A stretch of 64,000 nucleotides of DNA from SFHK01 sp045538305. GTDB taxonomy: Bacteria > Bacillota > Clostridia > Christensenellales > Aristaeellaceae. The stretch's first letter is position 1, and every line of letters begins with the position of its first letter. Below the pieces are notes generated by a model. That model was not told where the DNA came from and did not search any database. It saw only the letters and a program-made list of their open reading frames with translations. The translations under genes and the position numbers were made by a program. This document shows, one piece after another, positions 24,101-33,337 of the stretch. The stretch lies in NCBI GenBank assembly GCA_045538305.1, contig JAZSRC010000051.1, forward strand, positions 31,515 through 95,514, given 5' to 3'.

Positions 24101-24802
24101 TTATTCGGCGAATTCCTTCATGCAGCGCTGCCATGCGGCGAGGGGGTCGGCGGCGCGGGTGATCGGGCGTCCGACGACGATGAAATTGCTGCCCAGCTGC
24201 TTTGCCTTTTCGGGGGTGGTTACGCGGGCCTGATCGCCTACGTCGCCGTCTGCGAAGCGGACGCCGGGGGTTACGGTGATAAAGTCGTTTCCGAGCTTCT
24301 CGTGAACGATCGGGCTCTCAAGGGGCGAACAGACGATGCCGTCAAGTCCGGCGGTGCGGGCATTATTGGCATAATGCATAACGGTGTCCTGAACGTCGCC
24401 AGCAATTTTCAGCTCGTTGTTCATGGCTTCCTTTGTAAGGCTGGTCAGCATGGTTACGGCAATCAGCTTGGTTTTTCGTTCGCCCTGCGCAGGGGTCAGG
24501 CCTTCGAGCGCTGCCTGCATCATCTGAATGCCGCCGCCCGCGTGCAGGTTGGTCATGTCTACTTCCAGATCCTTAAGCACCTTCATTGCGCTTTTTACGG
24601 TGTTGGGAATGTCGTGGAGCTTCAGATCCAGAAAAATGGAATGTCCGCGCTCTTTGATTTTGCGCACGATTTCGGGGCCGGCTGCGTAATACAGTTCCAT
24701 TCCGATTTTGAGATACGGTTTTTCGCCTTCGAATCGGTCGAGGAAGGACAGGGTATCGTTCATTCCGGGAAAGTCGCATGCGATAATTACGTTGCGTTTC
24801 AT
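24101..24802 (-). CDS. pyrF: Orotidine 5'-phosphate decarboxylase
   Basis: Decarboxylates OMP to UMP. The 233-residue protein shows the catalytic DLKLHDIPNTV motif (Lys and Asp charge network), GIVCSPLES, TPGVRF and the phosphate-binding GRPITRA. Its ATG shares one base with the pyrD stop, so translation is coupled. Confidence 0.97.
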   Translation of the reverse strand: MKRNVIIACDFPGMNDTLSFLDRFEGEKPYLKIGMELYYAAGPEIVRKIKERGHSIFLDLKLHDIPNTVKSAMKVLKDLEVDMTNLHAGGGIQMMQAALEGLTPAQGERKTKLIAVTMLTSLTKEAMNNELKIAGDVQDTVMHYANNARTAGLDGIVCSPLESPIVHEKLGNDFITVTPGVRFADGDVGDQARVTTPEKAKQLGSNFIVVGRPITRAADPLAAWQRCMKEFAE

Positions 24803-25713
24803 CAGTGCGCGCCTCCTATAATATCGGTAAGGTTATTGATGCCATATTTATCCATAACTTCGGGCAGTGCCTTGATAATTTCGGGACAGGCCCAGGGATT
24901 CACAAGGTTATACGCGCCGACCTGAACGGCGGTTGCGCCGGCGAGCATCATTTCAATGACGTCCTCCGCCGATTCGATGCCGCCCATGCCGACAATCGGG
25001 ATTTTTACGTTTTCATATACCTGATACACCATGCGCACGGCTATCGGAAATATGCAGCCTCCGGATACGCCGCCGGTTTTGTTTTTCAAAATCGGCTTTC
25101 GGGATTTCAGGTCGATGCGCATGCCCAGAAGCGTATTGATCAGGCTGATTCCGTCCGCCCCCGCATCCTCGCACGCCTTTGCGATGGAAACGATATCGGT
25201 AACATTTGGAGAAAGCTTTACAATTACGGGCTTTGCGGTTACCTTCTTGACGGCTCTGGTAACTTCCGCCGCGCCTTCGGGCGTGGTTCCAAAGCTCATG
25301 CCGCCGCCGTGTACGTTCGGGCAGGATACGTTTACTTCCAGCCAGCCGATATTGTCTTCTTGATCCAGAAGCTCGCATACACGCGCATAATCGCTTACCG
25401 AAAAGCCGCTTACATTTGCCATGACGGGCTTATGAAAGTGTTCGCGGATCCAGGGAAGCTCCTCGGAGATTACCTTTTCAACGCCCGGATTCTGAAGGCC
25501 TACGGCATTGAGCATACCGCCGGAGCATTCCGCAATGCGCGGAAGCGGATTTCCCTGACGGGGGGACAGGGTGGTTCCCTTAAAGGAGAAGGAGCCCAGA
25601 ATATTGATATCGTACAGTTCGTGAAATTCGCGCCCGTAGCCAAAGGTGCCGCTGGCGGGAATGATGGGATTGTCCATTTGAATTCCGGTGAGCGTTACGC
25701 TTGTTACGGCCAT
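24802..25713 (-). CDS. pyrD: Dihydroorotate dehydrogenase B, catalytic subunit
   Basis: FMN enzyme of class 1B that oxidises dihydroorotate using NAD through PyrK. The 303-residue protein contains NPIIPASGTFGYG, FKGTTLSPRQGNP, the catalytic Cys in NVSCPNVHGGG and the FMN-phosphate segment GMGGIESAEDVIEM. Ten bases overlap with pyrK. The NAD-linked class 1B form fits an anaerobe. Confidence 0.97.
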   Translation of the reverse strand: MAVTSVTLTGIQMDNPIIPASGTFGYGREFHELYDINILGSFSFKGTTLSPRQGNPLPRIAECSGGMLNAVGLQNPGVEKVISEELPWIREHFHKPVMANVSGFSVSDYARVCELLDQEDNIGWLEVNVSCPNVHGGGMSFGTTPEGAAEVTRAVKKVTAKPVIVKLSPNVTDIVSIAKACEDAGADGISLINTLLGMRIDLKSRKPILKNKTGGVSGGCIFPIAVRMVYQVYENVKIPIVGMGGIESAEDVIEMMLAGATAVQVGAYNLVNPWACPEIIKALPEVMDKYGINNLTDIIGGAH

Positions 25714-26435
25714 AGTATTTCCTCCCCGCCAAACACGGGCCCGTCCTTACAGACGCGCTTGAGCCCGTTTTTCGTTTCCATGCTGCAGCCCATGCATGCG
25801 CCAAAGCCGCAGGCCATGCGGGCTTCAAAGCTGTACTGAGCGGGCGTTTGTATTTTTTTGCGGGCGGCGTTCAGCATGGGCATGGGACCGCATGCGTACA
25901 GGCAGGTTGCGTCTTCCGGCAGATGATCCGTGGCAAAGCCCTTTTCGCCCATGGAACCGTCCTCTGTAAAGAGGAGTACCTTTGCACCCGCTTCTTCAAA
26001 TTCTTTTGCGTAATAAACGTCGGCCTTCGAACGGAAGCCGATGGCCACCGTTACGTGCTTTCCGGCTTCTGTCAGCGCTTTGGCCAGGCCGTACATCGGC
26101 GCTACGCCGCTGCCGCCGCCAAGTAAGGTGGGACGATCGCCGGACAGGGAGAGATCAAACCCGTTTCCGAGATTGGTCAGCGCCATTATGCTTTCGCCCG
26201 GCTGCATGCGCGCCATTTTTTCCGTACCCTTGCCGACGACTTTGTAGATTAATATCATCTCGTCGTTTTTGGCGTAGCATACGGAAATCGGGCGGCGCAG
26301 GTAGAGACTGTCTACATGTACGTTTATAAACGTTCCGGGGCGCTCGCAGTCGCGTGCGTCACCCGAAAGCATCATTTGGTAGGTGTCCCGCGCGATTTCA
26401 ATATTTGATACAATTTTGAATTCGGTATCTTTCAT
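25704..26435 (-). CDS. pyrK: Dihydroorotate dehydrogenase B, electron transfer subunit
   Basis: FAD and [2Fe-2S] subunit that passes electrons from PyrD to NAD. The 243-residue protein has the FAD-binding segment RRPISVCYAK and the nucleotide-binding LLGGGSGVAPMYGLAKAL. The cluster cysteines are in CGFGACMGCSMETKNG and the following RVCKDGPVF. It begins 12 bases after carB with AAGGAGC upstream. Confidence 0.96.
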   Translation of the reverse strand: MKDTEFKIVSNIEIARDTYQMMLSGDARDCERPGTFINVHVDSLYLRRPISVCYAKNDEMILIYKVVGKGTEKMARMQPGESIMALTNLGNGFDLSLSGDRPTLLGGGSGVAPMYGLAKALTEAGKHVTVAIGFRSKADVYYAKEFEEAGAKVLLFTEDGSMGEKGFATDHLPEDATCLYACGPMPMLNAARKKIQTPAQYSFEARMACGFGACMGCSMETKNGLKRVCKDGPVFGGEEILWP

Positions 26436-26447
26436 CCGGCCTGCTCC

Positions 26448-29400
26448 TTACTGATCGATGGTGGAAATTCGAATCGTGCTTTCCTCCAGAACATCCAGAA
26501 CTACGCGTGCGGTGTCCAGAGAGGTGAACATCGTTACGCCGTTTTCAATGGCAAGCTTTCTGATTTCGCTGCCGTCGGCTACCTGATGGGTGTGACCGAT
26601 GTTGCGGGTATTGAGTACGTATGCAATGTGACCCTGGCGGATGGCGTTGGGTACGTCATCCGAGCCGTCGGAAATCTTTCCAAGCACGCGGGTGCGGATG
26701 CCGTGCTCCTTCAGGAACAATGCCGTTCCGCGTGTAGCTTCAATATTAAAGCCAAGCTTGTAGAAGCGGTTAATCAGCTCCAGCGCTTCCGGCTTGTCCT
26801 TGTCGGCGATGGTGGCAAACACGGTTCCGTAGTTCTGAAGCGTCATGCCGCTGGCCTGAAGCGCCTTGAACATGGCGCGGTTCAGTCGGTCGTCATAGCC
26901 GATCGCTTCGCCGGTGGATTTCATTTCCGGCGACAGATACGCGTCCATGCCGCGCAGCTTGTGGAAGGAGAATACCGGAGCCTTCACATACCAGCGCTTT
27001 TTCTCGTCCGGATACAGATCGAAAATGCCCTGTTCCTTAAGCGTTACGCCCAGAATTGCGCGGGTTGCAATGTCGGCAAGCGGGTAGCCGGTGGCCTTCG
27101 AAAGGAAGGGAACCGTTCTGGAAGAGCGCGGATTGACCTCGATGATGAAAACCTGATCGTATTTGTCAACGATGAACTGTATGTTGTAAAGGCCCACGAT
27201 GCCAAGCCCCAGGCCCAGCTTTTTCGTGTACTCCAGAATCTTGCCCTTTACGGCGGAGGACACGCTGAATGAAGGGTATACGCTGATGCTGTCGCCGGAA
27301 TGGATGCCGGTGCGCTCTACCAATTCCATTATACCCGCTACGAATACATTGCGTCCGTCGCATACCGCGTCTACTTCAAGCTCCTTGCCGAGAATGTAAT
27401 GGTCGACAAGAACCGGCTTATCCGCATCGATTTCTACGGCGGTTTTAAGATAGTGCCTCAGCTGCTCCTCGTTTCCGACGATCTGCATGGCGCGGCCGCC
27501 CAGTACAAAGCTCGGACGCACCAGCACCGGATAACCGATTTCTTCCGCCGTTCGTACGCCGTCTTCTATGTTGGTTACGGCGCGGCCTTCGGGCTGGGGG
27601 ATGTTCAGGCTCTTGAGCACCTTTTCAAACGAATCGCGGTTTTCGGCGCGTTCAATGGCGTTTACGTCTGTGCCGATGATGTTTACGCCGCGTTTGAGAA
27701 GCGGATCGGCCAGATTGATGGCCGTCTGTCCGCCAAGGGAGGCGATGACGTCAAACGAATTTTCATGCTCAAGCGCGTTCATTACGTCTTCGGGTGTGAG
27801 CGGCTCAAAGTACAGCTTGTCGGCGGTGGTATAGTCGGTGGATACGGTTTCGGGATTGTTGTTGATAATGATGGCTTCAAGACCGGTAGAGCGGATGGTG
27901 GTTACCGCGTGCACGGAGGAATAGTCAAACTCTACGCCCTGACCGATTCGGATCGGACCTGCGCCGAGCACAACGACCTTTTTCCTGTCGTCCACTACGT
28001 TCTGATTGCTTCCGGTATAGGTGGAATAGAAATAGGGGATGTATGCGCCGGTGTGGCAGGTATCTACCATGCGGTATACCGGGCGGATATTGTTTGCACG
28101 GCGGAAGTTCCAGACGGTGGTTTCATCTGTCTGCCAGAGGGAGGCGATGTACTTATCCGAGAAGCCGAGCTTTTTGGCTTCCTTAAGAACGTCTTCCTTC
28201 ATGGGATTATTCGTAAGTACCGTTTCGTAATCTACGATGACCTTGATGGATTCAAGGAAAAGGCCGGTGATTCGGGTGAGCTCATGGATTTCGGAAACGG
28301 ACTTGCGGCGTCTGAACAGCTCCGCCACTGCGTACAGCGTATCGTCGCGGAATTCGCTGAGGTATGCTTCGATTTCCTCGGTCGGCATATTGTCAAACTT
28401 TTTCTGGTACAGGTGGCATACGCCGGTTTCCAGAGAGCGGACGGCCTTCAAAAGACACTCGGAGAATGTGGAACCAATGGCCATAACCTCGCCCGTGGCC
28501 TTCATCTGCGTGCCGAGGCGGTTTTCGGCGTCGGCAAATTTGTCGAACGGGAAACGCGGGTATTTGCATACGCAGTAATCCAGCTTCGGAACGAAGGAAG
28601 CGTAGGTGTTGGCTACCGGAATCTCGTTAAGGTGCATGCCGACGGCGATTTTTGCCGTAACGCGCGCGATCGGGTAACCGCTGGCCTTGGAGGCGAGCGC
28701 AGAGGAACGGGATACGCGGGGGTTGACTTCGATTACATAGTATTCGCTGGTGGTGGGGTTGAGCGCAAACTGCACGTTGCAGCCGCCCTCGATTTCAAGC
28801 GCGTGTATGATCTTGAGCGCGCTCTCCATCAACATGGTTTCATCCTTTTTGTCAAGAGACATGATCGGGGCTACAACTACGCTGTCGCCGGTGTGAACGC
28901 CGACAGGATCCACGTTTTCCATACCGCAGATCGGAATGGCGGTGTTAGCGCCATCGCGCATAACCTCAAATTCAATTTCCTTATAGCCTTTAACGCTTTT
29001 TTCAACCAGTACCTGACTGACAGGGGAAAGGCGGATGGCGGTTTCCGCCATGTCGTTCATTTCCGCTTCGGTATATACAAATCCGCCGCCCGTGCCGCCC
29101 AGCGTAAATGCGGGGCGCAGTACGACCGGATAGCCGATTTCGCGCGCGGCATCAAAAATCTCTTCCTTGCTGTAGGCAATGCGGGAGGGAATTACGGGCT
29201 CGCCGATTTCTTCGCACAGCTGCTTGAACAGTTCTCTGTCCTCTGCGCGTTCTATGGATGAGCTCTTTGTGCCGAGCAGCTGGGTTCTGCATTCGCGAAG
29301 GATGCCCTTCTTTTCAAGCTGCATGGCGAGGTTCAGACCGGTCTGACCGCCGATTCCGGGAATGATGGCGTCCGGACGCTCATAGCGCAGAATGCGCGCC

Positions 29401-29621
29401 ACGTATTCCAGCGTCAGGGGCTCCATGTATACTTTGTCGGCAATGGTGGTATCGGTCATGATGGTGGCAGGATTGGAGTTTACGAGTACGACCTCATAAC
29501 CCTCTTCCTTCAGTGCCAGACATGCCTGTGTGCCGGCATAGTCGAATTCCGCGGCCTGGCCGATAACAATGGGACCGGAGCCGATGATCATGATTTTATT
29601 AAGATCTGTACGCTTTGGCAT
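26448..29621 (-). CDS. carB: Carbamoyl-phosphate synthase large subunit
   Basis: Makes carbamoyl phosphate from bicarbonate, ATP and glutamine-derived ammonia. The 1057-residue protein has the duplicated ATP-grasp halves: the N-half begins IMIIGSGPIVIGQAAEFDYAG and the C-half VVVLGAGPIRIGQGVEFDYS, and both keep the EVNPR motif. A C-terminal MGS-like allosteric domain ends the protein. GGAGG precedes the ATG. The small glutaminase subunit carA, normally adjacent, is absent from this operon and window. Confidence 0.97.
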   Translation of the reverse strand: MPKRTDLNKIMIIGSGPIVIGQAAEFDYAGTQACLALKEEGYEVVLVNSNPATIMTDTTIADKVYMEPLTLEYVARILRYERPDAIIPGIGGQTGLNLAMQLEKKGILRECRTQLLGTKSSSIERAEDRELFKQLCEEIGEPVIPSRIAYSKEEIFDAAREIGYPVVLRPAFTLGGTGGGFVYTEAEMNDMAETAIRLSPVSQVLVEKSVKGYKEIEFEVMRDGANTAIPICGMENVDPVGVHTGDSVVVAPIMSLDKKDETMLMESALKIIHALEIEGGCNVQFALNPTTSEYYVIEVNPRVSRSSALASKASGYPIARVTAKIAVGMHLNEIPVANTYASFVPKLDYCVCKYPRFPFDKFADAENRLGTQMKATGEVMAIGSTFSECLLKAVRSLETGVCHLYQKKFDNMPTEEIEAYLSEFRDDTLYAVAELFRRRKSVSEIHELTRITGLFLESIKVIVDYETVLTNNPMKEDVLKEAKKLGFSDKYIASLWQTDETTVWNFRRANNIRPVYRMVDTCHTGAYIPYFYSTYTGSNQNVVDDRKKVVVLGAGPIRIGQGVEFDYSSVHAVTTIRSTGLEAIIINNNPETVSTDYTTADKLYFEPLTPEDVMNALEHENSFDVIASLGGQTAINLADPLLKRGVNIIGTDVNAIERAENRDSFEKVLKSLNIPQPEGRAVTNIEDGVRTAEEIGYPVLVRPSFVLGGRAMQIVGNEEQLRHYLKTAVEIDADKPVLVDHYILGKELEVDAVCDGRNVFVAGIMELVERTGIHSGDSISVYPSFSVSSAVKGKILEYTKKLGLGLGIVGLYNIQFIVDKYDQVFIIEVNPRSSRTVPFLSKATGYPLADIATRAILGVTLKEQGIFDLYPDEKKRWYVKAPVFSFHKLRGMDAYLSPEMKSTGEAIGYDDRLNRAMFKALQASGMTLQNYGTVFATIADKDKPEALELINRFYKLGFNIEATRGTALFLKEHGIRTRVLGKISDGSDDVPNAIRQGHIAYVLNTRNIGHTHQVADGSEIRKLAIENGVTMFTSLDTARVVLDVLEESTIRISTIDQ

Positions 29622-29624
29622 GTT

Positions 29625-30899
29625 TTATTCCTCCACCCTTGCGTCGTATACTTTTTCGCCCTTATATACGGTATATACAATGTCGCCCTTTACGGGATAT
29701 CCTTCAAACGGGGTTGCATGGCCCATGGAGAGCAGCTTGTCGCCGCATACGGTGAATTCGATTGTCGGGTCGAAGACCGTAAAATCGGCGCTTGCGCCGG
29801 GCTTGATTTCGCCACCTTCAATGCCGAACCGCTTTCTGGGCGCTTTTGTCAACATTTCAATCAGCCTTTCAAGAGGCATAATCCCTTTGTTTACCATATA
29901 GGTCATCATGATTGGAAACGCGCATTCAATGCCCGTTACTCCCATGGCGCTGCCCATGAAGCCTTTGGATTTTTCTTCTGCGGAATGCGGCGCGTGATCG
30001 GTCGCCAGCATGTCGATGGTACCGTCCAGAACGCCCTCAACAAGCGCCAGCCGGTCTTCCTCCGAACGGATGGGGGGATTCATCTTGTAGCGGCCCTCGT
30101 TCTTCAGCATCAGATCGTTCATAATCAGGTAATGCGGCCCGGTTTCGCAGGTAATGTCCACGCCGTCTTTCTTTGCCTGACGGATCAGTTCCACGCTTTC
30201 TTTGGTGGAAATATGGCATACGTGGTATTTTGCGCCGGTTTCCTTCGCCAGCGCGATATCGCGCTCGATCATTTTGTATTCGCTTTCCGAAGAGATACCG
30301 GGAAGCCCGTTGGCGCTTGCAAATTCGCCCGCGTGACAAACGCCGCCCTTGACCAGCTCCATAACCTCGCAATGCGCGGCGATTACCTTGCCAAGCGCTT
30401 TGGCCGTCAGGAGGGCTTTTTTCATGATTTCCGCATCGTCCACTCCGCTTCCGTCGTCGGAATAGCCAATGACTTTATCCGCCATACCTTCCATATCGGA
30501 AAGTTCCAGTCCTTTACGGCTCATGGTAATGGTTCCGTAGGGGATTACGTCAATCACGGCGTCTTTTTTTATTTTGTCTATTTGTACCTTTACGGTATCC
30601 TTTGCATCGGGCGCGGGATTCAGGTTCGGCATTGTACCAACCAGAGTGTAGCCGCCCCTTGCCGCAGCCTTGCTTCCAGTAGCGATCGTTTCTTTATAAG
30701 AAAAACCCGGCTCACGGAAATGCACATGCACATCCGCAAAACCGGGAAAAACAGTACAACCGGAAAGAGAAATAACTTTATCCCCTTTCAGATCGGAAAC
30801 GTCGCCCACGCGTTCGAATTTGCCGTTTGAAACGGAAAAATCGGCTGTTTCCAGCCTGCCGTTCAAGTAGACCTGTCCGCCCGTGTATATCGTACGCAA
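29625..30899 (-). CDS. pyrC: Dihydroorotase
   Basis: Zinc amidohydrolase that closes carbamoyl aspartate to dihydroorotate. The 424-residue class I protein has the metal motif DVHVHFREPG, the HISTKES segment and the C-terminal DHAPHSAEEKSKGF. The start is TTG 30899, with AAAGGAG nine bases upstream; no ATG lies near. It is the first gene of the eight-gene pyrimidine operon and follows a structured leader. Confidence 0.95.
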   Translation of the reverse strand: MRTIYTGGQVYLNGRLETADFSVSNGKFERVGDVSDLKGDKVISLSGCTVFPGFADVHVHFREPGFSYKETIATGSKAAARGGYTLVGTMPNLNPAPDAKDTVKVQIDKIKKDAVIDVIPYGTITMSRKGLELSDMEGMADKVIGYSDDGSGVDDAEIMKKALLTAKALGKVIAAHCEVMELVKGGVCHAGEFASANGLPGISSESEYKMIERDIALAKETGAKYHVCHISTKESVELIRQAKKDGVDITCETGPHYLIMNDLMLKNEGRYKMNPPIRSEEDRLALVEGVLDGTIDMLATDHAPHSAEEKSKGFMGSAMGVTGIECAFPIMMTYMVNKGIMPLERLIEMLTKAPRKRFGIEGGEIKPGASADFTVFDPTIEFTVCGDKLLSMGHATPFEGYPVKGDIVYTVYKGEKVYDARVEE

Positions 30900-30913
30900 A
30901 CCGGAACGCTCCT

Positions 30914-31005
30914 TTCATAAACAGCGCCAGACTGCCGGAAAAGGTTGTTTTCATAAAAATGCAGGCCTTTTTATTGCCCGCTGAAAATGGTTTATGAATG
31001 CCTGC
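30914..31005 (-). promoter_or_regulatory. Candidate attenuator in the pyr operon leader
   Basis: On the minus strand GCAGGC (31000-31005) can pair with GCCTGC (30961-30966), followed by ATTTTTAT, giving a terminator-like hairpin with a long loop. The loop segment TTCATAAAC (30990-30998) is also perfectly complementary to GTTTATGAA directly before the pyrC ribosome binding site (30914-30922). Its first eight bases can alternatively pair with TTTATGAA in the T-rich tail (30950-30957). These exclusive pairings suggest attenuation. I do not see a clear PyrR-binding consensus. The plus strand of 31006-31204 also holds an imperfect palindrome at 31130-31143 and an otherwise AT-rich stretch. Confidence 0.5.
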
Positions 31006-31042
31006 CGGAGACCTTGCACTGTGTGCAAAAATTGCTGATGGA

Positions 31043-31072
31043 ATTATACCTATCCGTACTCCTGTGTGTCAA
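31043..31072 (-). promoter_or_regulatory. Sigma-A promoter of the pyrimidine operon
   Basis: TTGACA (31067-31072) and TATAAT (31043-31048) on the minus strand with an 18-base spacer. The transcript would carry a leader of roughly 135 bases ahead of pyrC. Confidence 0.88.
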
Positions 31073-31204
31073 GCGCAGCTTTGTGAAAAAACAGCATATC
31101 ATATTAAGAAATATATATGTTTTGCAAACGCATGCCGGCGTGCGGTAATGTTATCGTATAAGAACAAAAATTAGCAAGGACGGTTCTGTTTTTTTTCACT
31201 TTGC

Positions 31205-31233
31205 TTGACGCGGACTGAAAGGGAATGTATACT
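31205..31233 (+). promoter_or_regulatory. Promoter of the epimerase/oxidoreductase operon
   Basis: TTGACG (31205-31210), 17 bases, TATACT (31228-31233), about 42 bases ahead of the start codon. Confidence 0.75.
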
Positions 31234-31274
31234 ATATATTATGAAATATGATAAAATAATGGCGAGGTGTGATT

Positions 31275-33320
31275 ATGGCAAAGTATGTACTTTCCGCGTT
31301 TGCAGATGAAGCCGATCAGATGCTTGACGGACAGATTGAAGCGTTGACCAAGGCCGGTATCGCGGGCGTGGAGCTGCGCGGCGTAAACGGAAAAAATGTA
31401 AAAGATCTTACGCTTGAAGAGGCGAAGGCGGTTTATGAAAAGCTTGCTGCAGCCGGTATTCGAGTAGCTTCCATGGGTTCTCCCTTTGGCAAAATCATGA
31501 TTACCGATGCGTTTGATCAGCATCTGGAAGAATTCAAGCATGCGCTGGCGCTTTGCAAGGTTCTGAACTGCGATCGCATGCGTATGTTCAGCTTCTATTA
31601 TCCCAAGGACGAGGATCCCGCCCAGTATAGAGGCGAGGTTATTGCGCGCCTTGAAAAAATGCTTGACCTTGCTGAGGAAGCGAATATTACTTTGTGCCAT
31701 GAGAATGAAAAAGGCATTTACGGCGATGTGGCTGCCCGCTGCCTGGATCTGATCGAGCACTTTGGCGGCAGACTCAAGTGCATCTTCGATCCTGCGAACT
31801 TTATCCAGTGTGGCGAAAAGCCCATTGAAAACTATGAAATTCTGAAGGATCATATTTTCTATATGCACATTAAGGATGCGATTCTGGAAAGCGGTGCCGT
31901 TGTGCCCAGCGGCTGCGGCGATGGAGATATTCAGGAAATCCTCAGCCGCCTTAGCGCCCGTGCGGACGATATGGTGCTTTCCATCGAGCCACACCTGACT
32001 GTGTTCAGCGGCCTGAATCAGCTGCAGGACGAAGAAGTCAAGCACAAGTTTACGTATCCGGACAATCAAACCGCATTCCAGGAGGCAGCGGACGCCCTTA
32101 AGGATATTCTTGAAAAGCTTCAGTTTAAGACCGAAAAGACGGGAGAGTGGACCAGAATGGATCAAGTAAGAGTCGGCATTATCGGCATTGGCAACATGGG
32201 TTCCAGTCATGCGAAAAATATCTTGGCCGGAAAGGTTCCGGATATGGTTCTTACGGCAGTTGCAGATGTAAAGGAAGCGCGCCGCTCGTGGTCAGAGGAA
32301 AATCTTCCCGGCGTTAAAATCTTTGCAGATGCGTCCGAAATGATGGACAGCGGCATGATTGACGCAGTTATCGTCGCAACGCCGCACTACGATCATCCCC
32401 GCCTTGTAAAGGAGGCGCTGGAAAAGGGCCTGCATGCCATGTGTGAAAAGCCCGCTGGCGTTTACACCAAGGCTGTGCGCGAGCTGAATGAGTTTGCAAA
32501 AAAACAGGATAAGATCTTCGCTATCATGTTCAACCAGCGCACCAATTGCGTATACCGCAAGATGAAGGAAATCATTGACAGCGGCGAAATGGGCGAAATC
32601 AAGCGCACCAACTGGCTGATTACCGACTGGTTCCGCTCTCAGAGCTATTACGATTCCGGCGCATGGCGCGCTACCTGGGCCGGCGAAGGCGGCGGCGTTC
32701 TTCTGAACCAGTGCCCGCACAACCTGGACCTGTGGCAGTGGATCTGCGGCATGCCCAGCAAGGTTCGTGCGTTCTGCCATAACGGTAAATGGCACGACAT
32801 TGAGGTAGAAGACGATGTAACCGCGTATGTGGAATATCCCAACGGCGCAACCGGCGTATTTATCACCACTACCTCCGATGCGCCCGGCACCAACCGCTTT
32901 GAAATCGATCTGGACGGCGGCCAGCTGGTATGCGACGGAAAAACCCTCATCCAGAAAAAGCTCAAGACCGGCATCAAAGAATTCCACAGAACCTACACGA
33001 AGGGCTTCGGCACGCCCGATATGGAGCAGATCGAGGTGGAAACCGACGGTTATAACCCGCAGCATGTGGGCGTTCTTACGCAGTTTACCGATAAGATTCT
33101 GGGCCGCGGCGAACTGGTTGCCGATGGCGTAGAAGGCATCAACGGCCTTACGCTTTCCAATGCTATGCATCTTTCCAGCTGGCTCGACAAGACCATCGAG
33201 CTGCCCATTGACGAGGATAAGTTCCTTGAAGAGCTGAACAAGCTGCGTGCAACTTCCCGCCATAAGGAAGGCGACGGCATGACGCTGGATACCGAAGGAA
33301 CCTACGGCAGCAAGAAGTGA
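31275..33320 (+). CDS. Fused sugar phosphate isomerase/epimerase (TIM barrel) and Gfo/Idh/MocA oxidoreductase
   Basis: A 681-residue two-enzyme fusion. Residues 1 to about 285 form a xylose-isomerase-like TIM barrel with a likely metal-ligand set: Glu in CHENEKG, Asp in IFDPANF, His in MHIKDAI and Glu in SIEPHL. Residues 295-681 are a complete Gfo/Idh/MocA dehydrogenase: Rossmann GIIGIGNMGSSHAKN, the MCEKPAGVYTKAV signature and LLNQCPHNLDLWQW. The join is a short polar linker; Met295 (32157) has GGGAGAG nine bases upstream and may be a former or surviving start. ATG 31275 follows GGCGAGGTG. The pair suggests redox-plus-isomerisation of a sugar, perhaps a 3-keto sugar; substrate unknown. Confidence 0.88.
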   Translation: MAKYVLSAFADEADQMLDGQIEALTKAGIAGVELRGVNGKNVKDLTLEEAKAVYEKLAAAGIRVASMGSPFGKIMITDAFDQHLEEFKHALALCKVLNCDRMRMFSFYYPKDEDPAQYRGEVIARLEKMLDLAEEANITLCHENEKGIYGDVAARCLDLIEHFGGRLKCIFDPANFIQCGEKPIENYEILKDHIFYMHIKDAILESGAVVPSGCGDGDIQEILSRLSARADDMVLSIEPHLTVFSGLNQLQDEEVKHKFTYPDNQTAFQEAADALKDILEKLQFKTEKTGEWTRMDQVRVGIIGIGNMGSSHAKNILAGKVPDMVLTAVADVKEARRSWSEENLPGVKIFADASEMMDSGMIDAVIVATPHYDHPRLVKEALEKGLHAMCEKPAGVYTKAVRELNEFAKKQDKIFAIMFNQRTNCVYRKMKEIIDSGEMGEIKRTNWLITDWFRSQSYYDSGAWRATWAGEGGGVLLNQCPHNLDLWQWICGMPSKVRAFCHNGKWHDIEVEDDVTAYVEYPNGATGVFITTTSDAPGTNRFEIDLDGGQLVCDGKTLIQKKLKTGIKEFHRTYTKGFGTPDMEQIEVETDGYNPQHVGVLTQFTDKILGRGELVADGVEGINGLTLSNAMHLSSWLDKTIELPIDEDKFLEELNKLRATSRHKEGDGMTLDTEGTYGSKK

Positions 33321-33337
33321 TTAAAGGAGCGGTTTGA

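Noticed and set aside
30900..31042. PyrR-type binding loop in the pyr leader
   Set aside because: Only a weak resemblance to the known consensus was found around GGTCTCCGGCAGG; not enough to claim PyrR control.
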